Program-made: the position numbers and the translations under genes | Shown: piece by piece, positions 45,997-60,900 of the stretch | Position numbering within the stretch: the first letter of the stretch is position 1 | Layout: the number at the start of each line of letters is the position of its first letter | Assembly: GCF_029227915.1 (NCBI RefSeq) | Contig: NC_079886.1 | Span: 10,809,501 to 10,873,500, forward strand | DNA length: 64,000 bases | DNA from: Hydractinia symbiolongicarpus | Lineage: Eukaryota; Cnidaria; Hydrozoa; Anthoathecata; Hydractiniidae | Reading direction: 5' to 3' | Notes under the pieces: generated by a model | Told to the model about the DNA's origin: nothing | Database searches by the model: none | What the model saw: the letters and a program-made list of their open reading frames with translations, nothing else

Positions 45997-48900
45997 ATGG
46001 GATCAGTTGTTGGCAAAATGAAGAAGAAAAGTTCACCACAGTCTTCGTAAGTAGACTATTCTTTAGAAACAGAGAATCCATTTGATCAAGAAAGTTAAAA
46101 AATGATCTGGTTTACACAAACTCACATCCATTTACTTTGAAAAAAATTATTTTTTAATTTAGTATTTTCTAATGTTTTTATTATATTTTTTTGATTTTTA
46201 CTGCTATTATTTGTAGATAAGTTGATAGCCTGTTAATAAATCCATGGGTTTGTATGTCCTTTATGTATCGCATTTTGTGTTTCCATAACACAGCTTTTTT
46301 GTCAGACAGACGGAATACAGCTCATTAAAGGATCAAAAATAAAATTAAAATTATAGGGTAGAAGAAAGTAAAAAATTTTGTAACTGGATTGGTATTTTCT
46401 AATTGAAAAAAAGCTGAGTATGATTTGAAAAGAAAAAGTGTTTCTACCCATTATACCAGGCCTATCAATAAAAAAATAACACCAGAGCTATAAATCGCTC
46501 CCCCAAGGGTACAATAATTTAAACTGGGTGAGCAATTAGAATAAATAAAATAAGATTATAAACACAAATTTTATCACAAAGTCTGTTTTCTTTATGTTGT
46601 GTTATCTTTTTTATGTATTTTAGTTCTTTTTTACTGTAAATAATAAGAAAGATAACATTGATTTCTATGTGAGATGAATTAATGTTGCTCAGCAGGAAAC
46701 CTTTTTTAGAATTGGGGGAGCAATTAATGGCTCAGCTAGTTTCTCATTTCTCAGAATTGGGCGAGCCTTTGCGTGAGCTAGAGCAATTGCTCTCCCCTTA
46801 TTGATAGGCCTGTTATACTATTTACAACTGTTAAATACCCTGTGGTGACCTGAACATTTGAGTATAATATTCTTAATGTTTTCCTTACAGTGAACAATCA
46901 CAGCCTTCAGTTCCAGATCGTAAGCATAAAAATTATCTGATTTTTTAATGATTGATTGTTTTCTTTATTTTGACTTTTTTGCGTTTTGATATTTCGTTTA
47001 TTTGTTTCTAAGTTGACCTTATTTACGGTGATAGCTTCTCAGTTAGTTACTGTAGGATCATATTTTGGCAAAAAATTGTTCTCTGTTTTAAGGTACTTTG
47101 TTGTGTATAATTGGAAATCACTTTTAGATTTTCACATATCCATATTATCAAATTTGAATTTCTTTATTTTTTTCATCAACAGAACATTCTAATATTATAG
47201 AGCCAGCATCTGAGATTGAACCACCCTGTGACTCTGTTGATATATGTGAAGAGGTAGATGAAGTTAGAAATGTTGATGATGATGAAGTGGAAGAGGAAGA
47301 AGAGGATGATGATGAAGAAGAAGAAGTAGAAGTAGATGATGAAGAAAAAGAGGAGGAGGAGAAGGAGGAGGAGGAGAAAGAACAACCTGAAGATGAAGGT
47401 TATGAAGGTTAATTTTGACACTCTTTTAATTTTTTTGGTTTATCTATTCTGTTAATCATGACATTTTTTAAAACATATAAATGATAAGGGGTGTATCCAC
47501 ATGGATGAAGAGGGGGAGAGTTGTGCGGATAAACATCACAACCTCACCTCCTCGATCTTTTCTGCTTGCTTGTTAAATTTGCAAACAGATCCTTGTAAAG
47601 TGTGAAACGTTTACCAGCTTCAATTTATTTGATATGTTAGGATCATTATTATTGGGATGCGAACTGTAAATGTCATTTTTCAGTTTGCAATTTTATCCTA
47701 AAGCTTTGTCCCATTGCCTAAACAATCTATTCTCTCACAGACAATTATCATTTTCAGAATTCTTATTTGCAAGGGGGTTGGGCAGGTGTTGATTTTAGAA
47801 GAGCATGGCAACAATAATACGTTTTTGTAAAACAAAAAAGAGTCTTTTTAAAATCTAGGAGGGATAATTTTGTAAAGAAACCTAAGAGCGTTTTACTAAC
47901 ACAAAATCAACTGGCATCTATGAAATTCCTATGTGACTTGTTATGGACAGTGCTGTCAATTTCCATTCAAATGTTTTCTACAAAATTACTAAAACAATTT
48001 GTTTACATTCAAAAGCTCAACTTTTCATTTAGTTCTGTTTTTTGTTAATTTCCACTTGGGACACCTGGAAATACTCAAACATAAGAAATCTATATATTAA
48101 TACGCCTTGTGTGTGTGTGCGCACGGTGAGGCCACGTCACACAAATCACAGGTCATTTTCTTACGACGTGGCGTTACGCTAAAATTTACCAAGTTAAATA
48201 AAACGCAAATCAGGGGGTTACTATATAAATATTAAATTCTCTTTTCTTATTTTTTTTTTAAAATAAAACTCTTTTTCCTTACTCATTAAAACTAATTTTT
48301 ATTTTAATTTCAAATGGTTTTATTTGTTTTTTTGTTGTAAAAGCCCCGCTGGTCGTTTAAGATAGAATAATTAAGTTTTACCCCCGGTTTACCATGTGCG
48401 CGCCGTATCTCACAGAAACAAAGTTTATTAACTGAAAAATGAAAACCGAAGCGAAGAAAGTTGTCTCTTTTTTAAAGGAATCCTGAAAAAAGTGTTTTCA
48501 AACAAGGTTTACTCATCACGAGGTTAGATTAAAGCTTATTTGTTTCTTCTATCTTTTTTGTGTTCTGGGACCGAAGTTGCTTTCTTTTAAAAAAACTATC
48601 GAATTCGAATGATAATTCGAATCTAACAAGTAAAGAACAAAACTGTTGTCATTGTAGAGCGACTGTTGATGTCGAGCGAGAATAAAAAAAGTGTATGTTG
48701 TTGCCAGAAATATTTGTTATAAGGAAGAAAAACGTACGATAATATAACGTCAAAAAGAGAACTGATTGGAAATGTATCAGAAAATTGTAGCTAGCTATAC
48801 ATTTTCAATTTGTTTTCTTTGGGATGAAGCGAAGTTTAATAATCGAAGTAAAAAAATGATTGGTCTTTTATCCAGAGACGCTAGCTAACTGAGAAAGCGA

Positions 48901-51900
48901 AAGAAAGGCAGGTTTGTTGTTTAGTTTATCTGGTAAAGAGATAAGTTTAGGTGTGTAACGTTTTTTTTTAACCGTTTTAACTTTCAGAGCTCAGCTTTTC
49001 CTTTAAATTTTTAGTTCCTTGTTGAGTCTTGAGCTTAAATGCGTTTTCTTTTGACACAATTTTTATAAGAATCTAAAATGTAAAGCGACGTTTTTAAGCC
49101 GTTTACACGCTTCCAGCTAAACTTTCCCTTTAATATGAAGTTAAATATGTTTTGTCTTTAGCCTGAACATATTTAACATTTTTTGTAAGAATATACTCTA
49201 AACAATGGGTCAGAATATCCTAAGAATATGTCTAAGCTTGGTTGTTTCTTTTAATATAAAAATTTGTATGACTGAACCTTTTTCTCTCCAAAACAATGGG
49301 CAAGTACAGCAGGGAAAGCTAAGAACATGAAGGCCGAAACAAAAAAAAAACACTATTCTTATAAAATACAGCGTGTATATAATAGAGAAGAGTTTATATA
49401 AAATGTAGAAAGTATTTTTTCGTTGTTACTGTTTTTAACGCTACGAAGTGGTTGATGTCGTTATAATAAATCTTAATGTAAACAAAGTTAAATCAATGTT
49501 TACATCTGTTACGTTACCGTTTAAAATAATATTCGATTCTTCAATTCGAAAACACTGCATTGTTATCATGCACTGCACGTTTGCGCATTGGGAAGGTTGC
49601 TATATGCAATAGATTAAATAGCTAACTTGGTATGATGCATTAGAATCTGTACGTTGTGGAAACTTTGCAATAACCTTATTTGTGTGACTTATCGATTTTT
49701 TCTAATGTCTGGAATACCATTTTACCTTTTATATTTCAGGTATGGCAAAGCAAGTATATAGTTTTAACAGATTTGTTAGCCACCTTCGATTTTGTTAAAC
49801 TTTTTGCATTTTTATTTGTTGCTGGACATGCTTATATTTTTAAGCGTTCTGTTTCAGCGGGTACAAATATAACGCAGATTGTGAGCAACTTCAATCCCAG
49901 GGTTTTTTTCTCTTTTATTGTTATTTTTTTATTGCTGCATATATTTATTTTTTTGGACGTTTTGTTCTAGTGGTTATAAACTAGAATAATACAAATTGTG
50001 ACTTTTAAAAATTCATATTACTGTGTTGTATGTTTTTGTTTGGTATCCCTTACATCGGTTTAATGAGGGATTCAGTGGATTCCCCCACGGGTATTCAGCT
50101 AGTATAAAAAATATTACCTTATTTAAAAATTATACAGAGAGTACAGAGAATGAGCCCTGGAAATTATGGACAATCTTGCACCTGCCGCATTGTTCATTGA
50201 TTTAAAAAAAAAGCTTTTGACATCACTCATGTCTTTTAACTAAGCTACCCTGTTCTGGTATAAGTAATAAGGAGCGTTCATTGGTTACTGACAATTTCTT
50301 CAAAAGTAACAAGATTGTTAGAATAAATAATGTTAATGATGTATATAAAATATTTATAATAATATTCATGGAGTATCCTAAGGTTCCATATCAGTACCTC
50401 TCGTTTGCCTTATAGCTTAATAAATTAAATACTTTTTCAAAAGTTAATTTCTTTGAAAAAATTAGTAACAATATCACACCATATAAAACTTTCTCCATTT
50501 TATAATCAAACTTATATAAATGCAGCTCTTATAGCTAAGTATACCATCTGGCAAAATGTAAAAATAGAAGAAGGACGGGTAAAAATATTGATTATAAGAA
50601 GGACAAGATCACTGTATCGTTGCCAACCAAGCTCATGACATTTCAAAGATAAGATACATTTCATGTATTTGGTTAGACTGACACCTGCTTTCCCCACTAA
50701 AAGAAAATCCATTTATGAAATTTTTTGGAGTTGAAATAGTGGTTTACATTGAAAATTCATCAATTAGGTTATCTTCCAGGCTTCTTCCGAAGATAGTGTC
50801 ATCTTTTCTGGTTTTGTTTTTTCTGAAATTTACAGTATTGAGATTTTCAATTTTCTTTTTTATGTAAAGCATCAATTAATTTTGGTTCAATTTAGAAAAT
50901 TCTGTGAATCAAGACTGGAATGACATAAATGAAAGTGATAACAGTGATGATGAAGAAGTGAAAGAGAATATTTCACCTAACGAGTTCGTTAAGCACATGC
51001 TAAACGGTGATATCAATCTTGAACTGCCACCACTGGTTCGCATTGTGCGAATATTTACAAGTTCAACATTCACTGGTAAGTTCCTTATCCCTTATTCAAG
51101 TTCACTTACAGGGGTAAGTGCTTTTAAGGCAGGTTTTTAACTGAATTAAAATGTTCGAATTGCTCAATGTTGATTGACAAAAAATAACTGAAAAAATCCT
51201 ACATTGTATCAATCTCAGTGATCGCTTTCATTTTTTTTGTGTAAGTGAAAACCTGCCTTTATATGTTTTAATTTATTGTATGTCACTTCCTGGAAAAACT
51301 TTTAGCAAAACTTAAGGAAGACCTGTAGAACCACCTAGAAAATATTTAAATCAGAAAAATGTAGATAATTATCCTTTTTTCTTGTTCTGTGCACATATCT
51401 GAAATATACTTTTGTGTAAAATGTAAATTACAGTGTTGTATTTAAAAGTTTTTTCCACAATTTCTAGATATACTTATTTTTTACCCTTCTGCTATCCCAA
51501 GCAAGGGAAATCCACAAGTTAATGTTAAAAGGCTTTTTACTTCTTTTTTTTGCGAAAAACTTTATGGTCATGAAGTATGTAATTATAATTTTATTTTTTT
51601 TAATTTTATTTCCTAAATTTCGAAACTGCCAAGGTTTTAACTTCCAGAAATAATACTCACTTATGCTCTAAGATGAACCTAAGATCTAAAACTTTTAATT
51701 TTATTTTTTATATTATGTTACCCTTCTCTGCGTTTTGTTCCACCAAGTAGTCTAGGCAAATTAGAAGGCTATAAACAAAAGTCAAAATTTGATCTGATTA
51801 GAAAAATATCTATGCCAAATAGTTTTTTAATTTCATGAATAGTTTTTGCATACTGTATTATGAATATTTTAATGCATGGCTCATTGTACACCCCCCTCTC

Positions 51901-54900
51901 CCTAGTGGTTCTTTTTGTCATAGGCTGTTACATAACCGTATTGATTTTGTAGATACTTTCCACGAACGAAATTCTTTGATGGTTAATGTTTACCCCAAAC
52001 TTAAAGAATATTGTCAGTCGCAGGGTTATGATTTCCAAGTGGTCGATATGAGATGGGGAGTTCGAGATGAAGCCACTGCTGATCACATGACATCGGAGTT
52101 GTGTATGAGAGAACTTAAAGCTTGTCAAAAATTATCTACTGGTCCAAATTTCATAGTATGTTTTTTTGATTTGTTAGTCTTGGATATGCTGCATACTGCT
52201 GTATATTGCTGAAGTAAAAAGTCGCGATGGTGTTACCACCATTTCTGTGTCTTTCTAGCAATTTTTTTAGTTCAAAATTTCTTATTGAGATTTTGTTTAA
52301 CTTTTTTCGCGACTTTGTGCTTCTTCGGAGAATCGATTCTTGTTCTGAAACAGTTTAGATCATACCCACAGCTGCAAGCCTTTCTGTAAAGCATATCTTA
52401 GCACTATTTATAGCCTCTTGAAAAAACAAGGAACGTTCACCTGGCATACATATTTCAGGCATTGCTATTAAAGAAGGGGTTTACTCTTGGGGTAGCAGTC
52501 GGGTCAATAAAATATATGTAATTCCATATTCCTTTTGTTTTTATTATTTCATGCATTTAGTGGCAGCACCACTTGTTTTCGATGGCTATTATTAAAAAAA
52601 TGCGCTCATAACAATTTAACAATTTAAAACTGCATGGAATGTTTTGTATAACACAACCGTTTGTTTGTTGAATGTGATTCTGATATGTTTCTAAGTATTT
52701 TAAGATTGAATTGAAAATTTTGTTTCAAGTTCACTCTTATTTTTAGACATTACTTGGGCAAAAGTATGGATATAGACCATTTCCTCCAAAGATACCTGCA
52801 AACGAACTTGATTCCATGTTGGAAGTGATATCAAATGAAGCAGATATCGAATTGATAAAGAAATGGTTTTATTTGGATAGCAATACCATTCCTTTAACTT
52901 ACGTGCTGCAGCCAATCAACGATCTTCTTCCAAATTACAATAACCAAACAGCATCCAAGGAAGAGCGTTCACAGGCCTCCTCTGATTGGTGGGCAGCATT
53001 TGAAAGGATGCAAGCTGTATTCCGGCAAGCTGCAACGAAAGCTTTAAAGGGAGATAAAAATTCAATGTGGAAATATTTTATGTCTGGTAATTTGTACAAT
53101 TGTTTAAATTCTTGTTACTTTATGGGACTACAGAAAGCTTTGTTCTTTTTGGCAACGAGGAAATGTTGTCTGATGACTAAAGTATAATCTATTTATAGAT
53201 ATATTTGCCAAATTAAGACATCTCTCTCTTTTTATTCATAGTTTCTTGTGAGATTTTAAAGTGATGTAATATTTTTTAAAAAAAAGAACTAAATGCCGTT
53301 CGATCGTTCATTCCTTCCTTCGTTTGTTACTTGTTAATAAATGGTATTCTTTAGTAACCGAAGACGAAATCAACCGTGGAATTTTGAAAGCCAAAGAACC
53401 TCTCAAACATTGCTATTGGTTTAAACGCAATATTAACGACATCCACGATCACATAAGTGAGCATAACACGCGAAATTTTATCGATAAGATTGGTCCAGAC
53501 CTAGATACACAAGCAAATGACTTATTAGAATCGCTAAAGAGTGAGAAGATTCCGAAAGTGTTAACTTCTGATAAGATATCAGTGTACGATGTTAACTGGC
53601 ACTCTGAGGTTGGTATCGATCCAATGCAGAAACAACATGATGATTACTTGAAGTTACTTTGCAAGGATTTCCAACAGATTTTAGTGAAAATGATTGATGA
53701 TGGGATTAAGGAAAGGTAGGGTTTTCTAAATTTGATCACAAAGTATTTGGGTGCTCCCTTGCCAGTTACCAACAAACCTTTTCTATTAAAATCATATTCT
53801 CTTTCGTCCCCACTTGCATTTTACGTGGCACTTTTACAGTATCAGAAAACATAATCCGTTACTCTTGCCTTTTTTGTTGTTCCGAGCCTTTGACTTCGGC
53901 GTGCCAAAGTGTGCTTTGTATAAAACATAAGAATCTCGCTGAAATTTTCTAGGTTTACGATAGAAAAATACAGCCACAGTAATTCTATCTTTTTATTATG
54001 CCATAAAGAGTATTGTGCTATGAAATCATTGTGGCTGATAAATGGTAATAAATGTGTTTTACTATAGCCAGCTTTATCCAAGCCATTATTATTTTTTTCT
54101 AGAGAAGCTTTTGATATTGACGATAATTTGATCAAAGAAATTTGTCAGCAGGCTGCCACATGTCAAGAAAAAAGTAGAGTGTTCCATGGTCGAGAGGAAG
54201 TGTTAGAGAAAATTGAATCTTATCTTTCCTCGACTTCAGAGAATAACAAACCTTTGATTGTTTACGGTCCGTCAGGCTGTGGTAAAACATCTATTATGGC
54301 TAAAGCTGGTTTGCTAGCCAAACAAAATCATGAAGATAGAATCCAAATAACCAGATTTTTAGGAACCACTTCCGATTCGTCAACGTTAGCGAAGTTATTG
54401 CACAGCATTTGTTGTCAGTTGAAAAGAGCTACTGGTGAATCAGCAGCTTTTGTTCCTGCTGTGAGTGTGTATTTTTGTGTACTAGGTCTTGTCACCATTT
54501 CCGTGGTACTGATACTCACATGTGACGAATAGCGTCTGTGAATTTATTAAACGTAACACAATTTGACAAAGACTAAATGTCGGTTAAGTTTGTATTTTTA
54601 CAGACTCAACTGTTGTTTAATTGTAGCTTATTGACTTTTAATTGAAAGACTAAATTCACGTGTTTGCTTTTTTAGTTAGGCTGGTGCGCCAATAAAAATC
54701 AAACTGCCTTTTAATTACGTTTTTCATACAAAACTTTTGAATTTTACAACATTAAAAATACCTGTTATGTCTTTTTCTCCTTCTTTTTTTCATTCACTCA
54801 CTTTAGGCTGACTGTTGCCTAGAAAATTGCTCCATCTTTAAAGTTTAACAAATTTTAGGCTGCCCGACAAGTGAATAGACCAAATTTTTCCAAATGACAA

Positions 54901-57900
54901 ATCTTTCATTATTCTTTTTAGAACTCAAAGAAGTTAATCGAGTATTTAGGTAACCTAATAGAAGAACTCAAAGAATCAGAAACTGAAGTGGTCATGTTTA
55001 TCGACTCGATTGACCAGCTGTCTCCTGATGATGGTGCATATCTTATGAAGTGGTTGCCAAAAGAGTTGCCATCTTGTGTGAAGATCGTCATATCAACGCT
55101 ACCAGATGAAAAATATCAAATTTTGTTTAACTTAAAGGTATAGGTCAACTTTATGTTGTTATAAAAGACTAGTTGTTAGCCCGTGGAAAATCCACAGTCT
55201 CTTCCTTCCTATATACTCTAATTATCGCCTGTTGTGCATATTCTGGGAATCCCTATGTCATGCATTCTTTATACAAAATCGGCTATCATTTTAAACAAAG
55301 CAAATTCAATTACCGCCATTCTATTTATAGAGATCTTCTGCTCTGGTGAAAATAAACCTTAAGAATTAGGAATTAACTGACAAAGCATTTTTATAAACCG
55401 GAGATTTATTCAATTTCTTCCTGTTAAAATATGGGATTGATTTCGTGCATCTTGTTATAGCATCTTCTACCAGTAACGTCATTTCTTGAAGTTCCAAAAC
55501 TTCCTGTCACGACTGCTAATGATATATTATTTGCATGGTTAAGTGATGCTTCGAAAAAATTGACTGAAGCACAAACGAAGATAGTTATGGATGCTTTTTT
55601 GAAGTGTCCACTGCCATTATTTCTCAAGTTATGTTTCGACAAAGCTGTTAATTGGAAGTCTTACACCAAACCTGAAGAAACTGCGCTAGACTCGAACATA
55701 AAAGACGCTATTAACTCGTTGTTTGCTCGACTTGAAAGATTACATGGCAAGGCATTGGTAAGCCATGCTTTAGGCTTGATCACTACATCAAAGCATGGTT
55801 TAACTGACGCTGAAATCGATGAACTTCTTTCGATCGATGATGACGTATTAAATGATGTTTATCAATACTGGACTCCACCTGTACGTAGGATTCCGCCATT
55901 ACTGTGGGTGCGGGTTAAATCAGATTTGGGTTCTTATATTGTATCCAGAGGTGCTAATGGAAGTCTGGTGAACATGTGGTATCATCGACAGTTTATTGAA
56001 ACAGCTACGGAAAGATATTTACATCCAAAGGAACAGCTGTCTTATCATGTACTGCTTAGTGAATACTTTCGTGGAGTTTGGAGCAATGGAAAGAAGAAAT
56101 CGTTTACTAGCAAAAGTGGCGATACTGGTGAAAGTGATCGACTTGTTGCTGCGCAACCGAATTCTTTTCAAGTTAATCCAGATGGCAGCGAGGGTGTTTA
56201 TAATTACCGAAAGTTGAGTGAATTGCCACGACATTTGATTGCATCGAAAAATATAAAGTCTCTAAAAGATGAGGTGTTGTTTAACTTTGATTTCTTGTGG
56301 AAAAAGTTAAAAGCGTTTGGTTATCAGTATGTCCTTGAAGATTGCGCTGAAGCGACACAACAGTTCCCCGACAACAGAGAAATTAAACTCATTGAAGAAT
56401 TTTTTAAAATTTCTGGAAAAACACTGATGGCAGATCCTAATCAGTTGGCTGGGCAGTTGGTTGGAAGAGCTAGCAATACTTCGTCAGAAAATTTTGTTAG
56501 TTTGTTGAAACAAGCAAAAATGTCGAACTCGCCTTGTTTGTATCCATCGCAACGTTGTTATGATGAACTGGGTGGGCCTATCATACATAGTTTGGCTGGA
56601 CACGAACAAGCAGTGAATTACGCAGTGGTTACAGCCGACAAAAAACGCTTGATTTCAGCAAGTGGTGATTCAACTGTCAGGTATTATTATTTTATTTTCA
56701 AATAAACGCTCTCTCGGTTACCAATAAAACAAAAAATTTCTTTTAAATTCTTTTAAATTTTTTTCTTTGCTGTAATATATATGCACTCGTTAAAAAAAAA
56801 TGTTTTTTATAAATTCACAAAGTGTTTTCTTTATGAACCTATGACCTATGTTGTTGTATGTTTAACAAATCTAATTCAGAAATTGCTTGAAGAATGTAAA
56901 CTTGTCCTTTTTTTTGTCCTGTTGTTTTAACTATTATTTTTTAATTTTTAAAGAAGGGGGCGTTTATTGGCGACGGGCGTTTCATAGAGCCTGGGCATTT
57001 ATTAGAGCTAATATAACCTCTAATAAACGCCCAGTCTTGTTAAACTTTTTATTTTTAACCACAGCGTTAGGTTGGTTTTAAAAATTTTTTAACAACTGAA
57101 TTCATAGGATTTGGGATCTATCCAGTGGTCGTCAGCTTCGTTGCATCGACTGTGAAGACACTGTCAGCATGATATTTCCATTTCAAAATGACACCTGCGC
57201 CATTTTTACATCTTATAGCAAGGTAATATCTCAAAATCTGCAGACGGAAGAGATATATTACAATGAATATCATGTTGGTAGCTATGGTGAAAGTGCAGGT
57301 ATGACGAAAGATGGTGAACATTTTGTTATGTTGAATGAAGAAGGTGTTGCTGTGTTCGATTGTAAAGATAAAGTTATTGTAAGTTTTCGTCATTTAAGAT
57401 TTTTAGACTTCTTGAAGTCACATTTTTCCATACCTGGATTATTGTTTTCTGACTCAGTTCGATTTTCAATATACACTAAATTCTAATGGAACCTTAGTCT
57501 TTCTAACTCACGGCGGCATTCGAAGTTTCTTTCTTTGAAGTAATATCCTGATTAGAAATAAATTACTAGATCGAAATTTTAACATTATGTTTGAAGTTGC
57601 CCAGGCGAATGCCCACGTGTTGACAAATATTCTTGCTTCACGTCGGCAAGTTTTCGCCGACATGGTTTATATTTAAGCTAGATGCAACTATATCTTACAA
57701 AAGTTTTTTCTCATTTTCTCTCTTAACTGTTGTTCGTTTATGAAAGCGTGCGATCGCAAAAAAAAAAAAAATGAAGTACCGACCTAAAGCCCAAGTTTGC
57801 AGATGGCAATTTACGTCAGCAATTTTTTGCCGACCTCAATAAGAAAGGCTATACCCAAATCAAAATAACTTTTCGTTAACCCAATTCTGTTTTTATCGTC

Positions 57901-60900
57901 ATTAAATTTATTGCAATATGTTTGAAGATATTAACAAAGGCATTAGTCGAGTGACCGCTTCTTACCCACTGGTACTCGAAATTTTTAAAAAGACTATTTA
58001 AAAAATCATGATAATAAAGAACTCGGAATTTTCACAACTATGAGGAATAAAGCATAATTTAATTAGTGGTGCTAAAATACCTAAATTTCTTAAATTCCAT
58101 GAGTTGTTCTAAAATTTCAGAAAATTGTTTTTACGTTGTGTTCTTGAAATGTTCTTGTTTTTTATTCCAGGTTACACTTTATTCTTGTAAGAGTTATTAG
58201 CTGTGCATACTTATAATTGTTGTCATGGGTTTTTATGTTATGTTTTTTAATTAATAGTAAAATTCTTTTGGATATTTTTATCCCACAATACATGGCCGTC
58301 AAAAAAATGGACCGTGTTGTATGTGACCTGTTTTAAACTGTGTTGTAATAAGTCTTAAGGTGGGTAGGATATAACTGTAAGTATTATGCCACCAAAAGTG
58401 TATTCCTGGAGATCGAAATACTCAAACTATGTTAAATCTGAAAAATAACAAAAAATTGGTACTTTTAAAAGATTTTGAACTGGCAAATAAGGAACTTATT
58501 TTTAGGCTTTAAAACACAAGATAGAAGACAAGCCAACAGAATCAAAGGACCCTTTGGTTGACATTATCATGGCTGGTACGGACCAGTTCGTGTACTCAAG
58601 GAAAGTGAAAGATCGATTCTTTGTTGGGAAAATCGCAGATCACAAATATAAAAAGAAAATCAAAAGCCCAAGCTCTATAGTGTTCTTTACATTCTCTGAA
58701 GACAGAAGCAAGTTCGTCTTATTAAATTCGCCCTCGAGTGTAAATGAAACGTATAAAACGGTATGGTTGCATATCTATGATCCTGTTACATGGAACATAG
58801 TAAAAAAGCTTGAAGGCATGGACTCACACACGATATTATATGTTACAAATGTGTCTATGAGCGGTGATGAGTTAATATGGCCAACTATGCTTCAGATTAA
58901 CTTTTGGAACGTTCAAACAGGTCGTGAAAGGCATGCTATGAAAAGTGTGAGTAAACTGCTGTGTTTTTCTTAATAATTCTATAGCATACACTTAACTTAA
59001 ACGAAGCCTTCAAATGTTTTTAACTTTTCCTTTTGAAGCTCCAAAATGTTCTTAATTTTGTTAATGTAATTAATTTTTTTTAATAAGTTAAGAAGTTTAA
59101 AGAAGCTTTCAGTATTTCTTAGTGTTGACAAATGTACTTGAATATTTTTTACATATTTTAACGTTTTAACCATCTGAAGCCTTAATGTTCTAATGTTAAA
59201 ATTTGCTTAAATTTAAACATGTGGAGGCCATCTATAAAAGGGAATTTGAAAGATAAATCCACGGGTTCGTCCGTTCTTTATTATATCATATTTGTGGAGC
59301 AGCTACAAAATCAGCAGCTATCGTTACTGTAGTACCATTTTGCACAATTGCTGAAAAAATACGGGGATTATTAATAAGGACTAGTCGTTAACCCGTGGAA
59401 ATATCCACGAGGTCGCCCGTCTTTAAATTACACGCTTTTTGTGTGCCTGTTGCATGACGTTTTTCTTGCGGACAGAAATTCTGAAATTTTGAAATTTTAA
59501 CTTCCGTGACCACCTTGTGTTGAAATTGCGAAACTCCACGTTTAACCTTTGTTGCAAAGATATGCGTAATCTTTTAGGCCAAACGTTACTTCCACAAAAC
59601 CTCGCTAAGGAAAAACGTATCTTTTTGTAACAGATACCTTTAAAAACAGCATGAAATAATTATTTGCCTTTTCTTTTAACAGGGTTATCAAGGCAATCAA
59701 TATAAGCAAGCCATCAGTGGTCAACAGGACACTCTTATTGTCGTCTCGATGGACCAAAATAATACGGCCATGCTAGTATATGATACCAATTTAATCGAGT
59801 TTAATGAAATAACTGCGGAAAATATAAACAAAACAGATATTGAGAAGGCTAAAGATTACGTTGGAAAAGGTTACTCATTTAACTAATAATGTAAAATATG
59901 AAGCATACTTTTTCTTTGTATTCACTTTTTTCTTCTCTTTTTTTTAATTGAATTTAGGTGAGCGGGAAATGTTCGTCCACCCAACAGAGTTGAACATGGC
60001 TGTTTCGATACCTCCCATGGACCCCATATTCACTTTTTATGACACTACCACGTACAACAAAACGAGAAAAATAACGACGCAGGGCTTGTTCCCTACATTT
60101 CTTTATCTCGTTGATGACAAACACATGCTTATCTGGGAACATAATAAAAAATCTGTAATAACAATCGATTTTGTTGAAGGTCGAGTCGTCGGTGCAACGA
60201 CTTTGCCGTTAGGCGACTACCCGCCATCTTTTTATAATAATACTTGGGTATTGTTAAGACAAACAAATGAGTTACTGATGTTTGACGAAAGTAGAAAGAA
60301 GTTTCAAATCTTTGATTGGAAAACAGGTATTTCTTGAATTTATTAATTTTACAATCGCAGAAGAATCAACTTACTGACTGGGGGAAGTTTGTGATAGTCC
60401 TTAATTCCAAAAACTGTTTCAATGCGTGGCCTTAGAAATCAGAAAAATGTGAATAAGTTCTTTCTACTTAGTGCTTAGCATGAGAAAGGATGGGTGTCTT
60501 GGGCTTTATCTCATTAGGTGATGGTGTTTCCGCAACCTTAGTTTCTCAAGTGGGAGTTTTATATAGAACCCCCCGACAGCAACTCTAATGCAGGCTGAAG
60601 AGGCTAGACCTAAAACTAATGATAAGATATTCCCCTTATCTTCGATTTTTACATGCTAGCCTTTTCCTCGGGATTGCAAACTCTGTTTATCAACATTAAA
60701 CTGCTCGGAGTAGCTAACTAACTTACGTGTCTTCCAGAACTGCCTAACCTTGTGACATCATTCTCTTTTGAATTCCTGCATTTATTGTGCCAATTGTTTG
60801 TTATGTGTTTTTTCTACATGATTAAACCACCTCAGAAGTATCTGTTAAATAATACGATTTGTGCCACTAAGTAAACTTTTCGAGGCCATTCAGGACAACA

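Larger units (their letters stand above)
47399..50895. other. Long intron 3 of the NACHT-WD gene
   Basis: This 3.5-kb intron contains a Helitron-like element (48089-50102) and a decayed LINE fragment (about 50160-50760). No host exon or open frame with recognisable content is seen. Confidence 0.6.

Noticed and set aside
47176-47421. Minus-strand frame rich in Phe and Leu
   Set aside because: It is the complement of the GAA/GAT acidic exon of the NACHT-WD gene.
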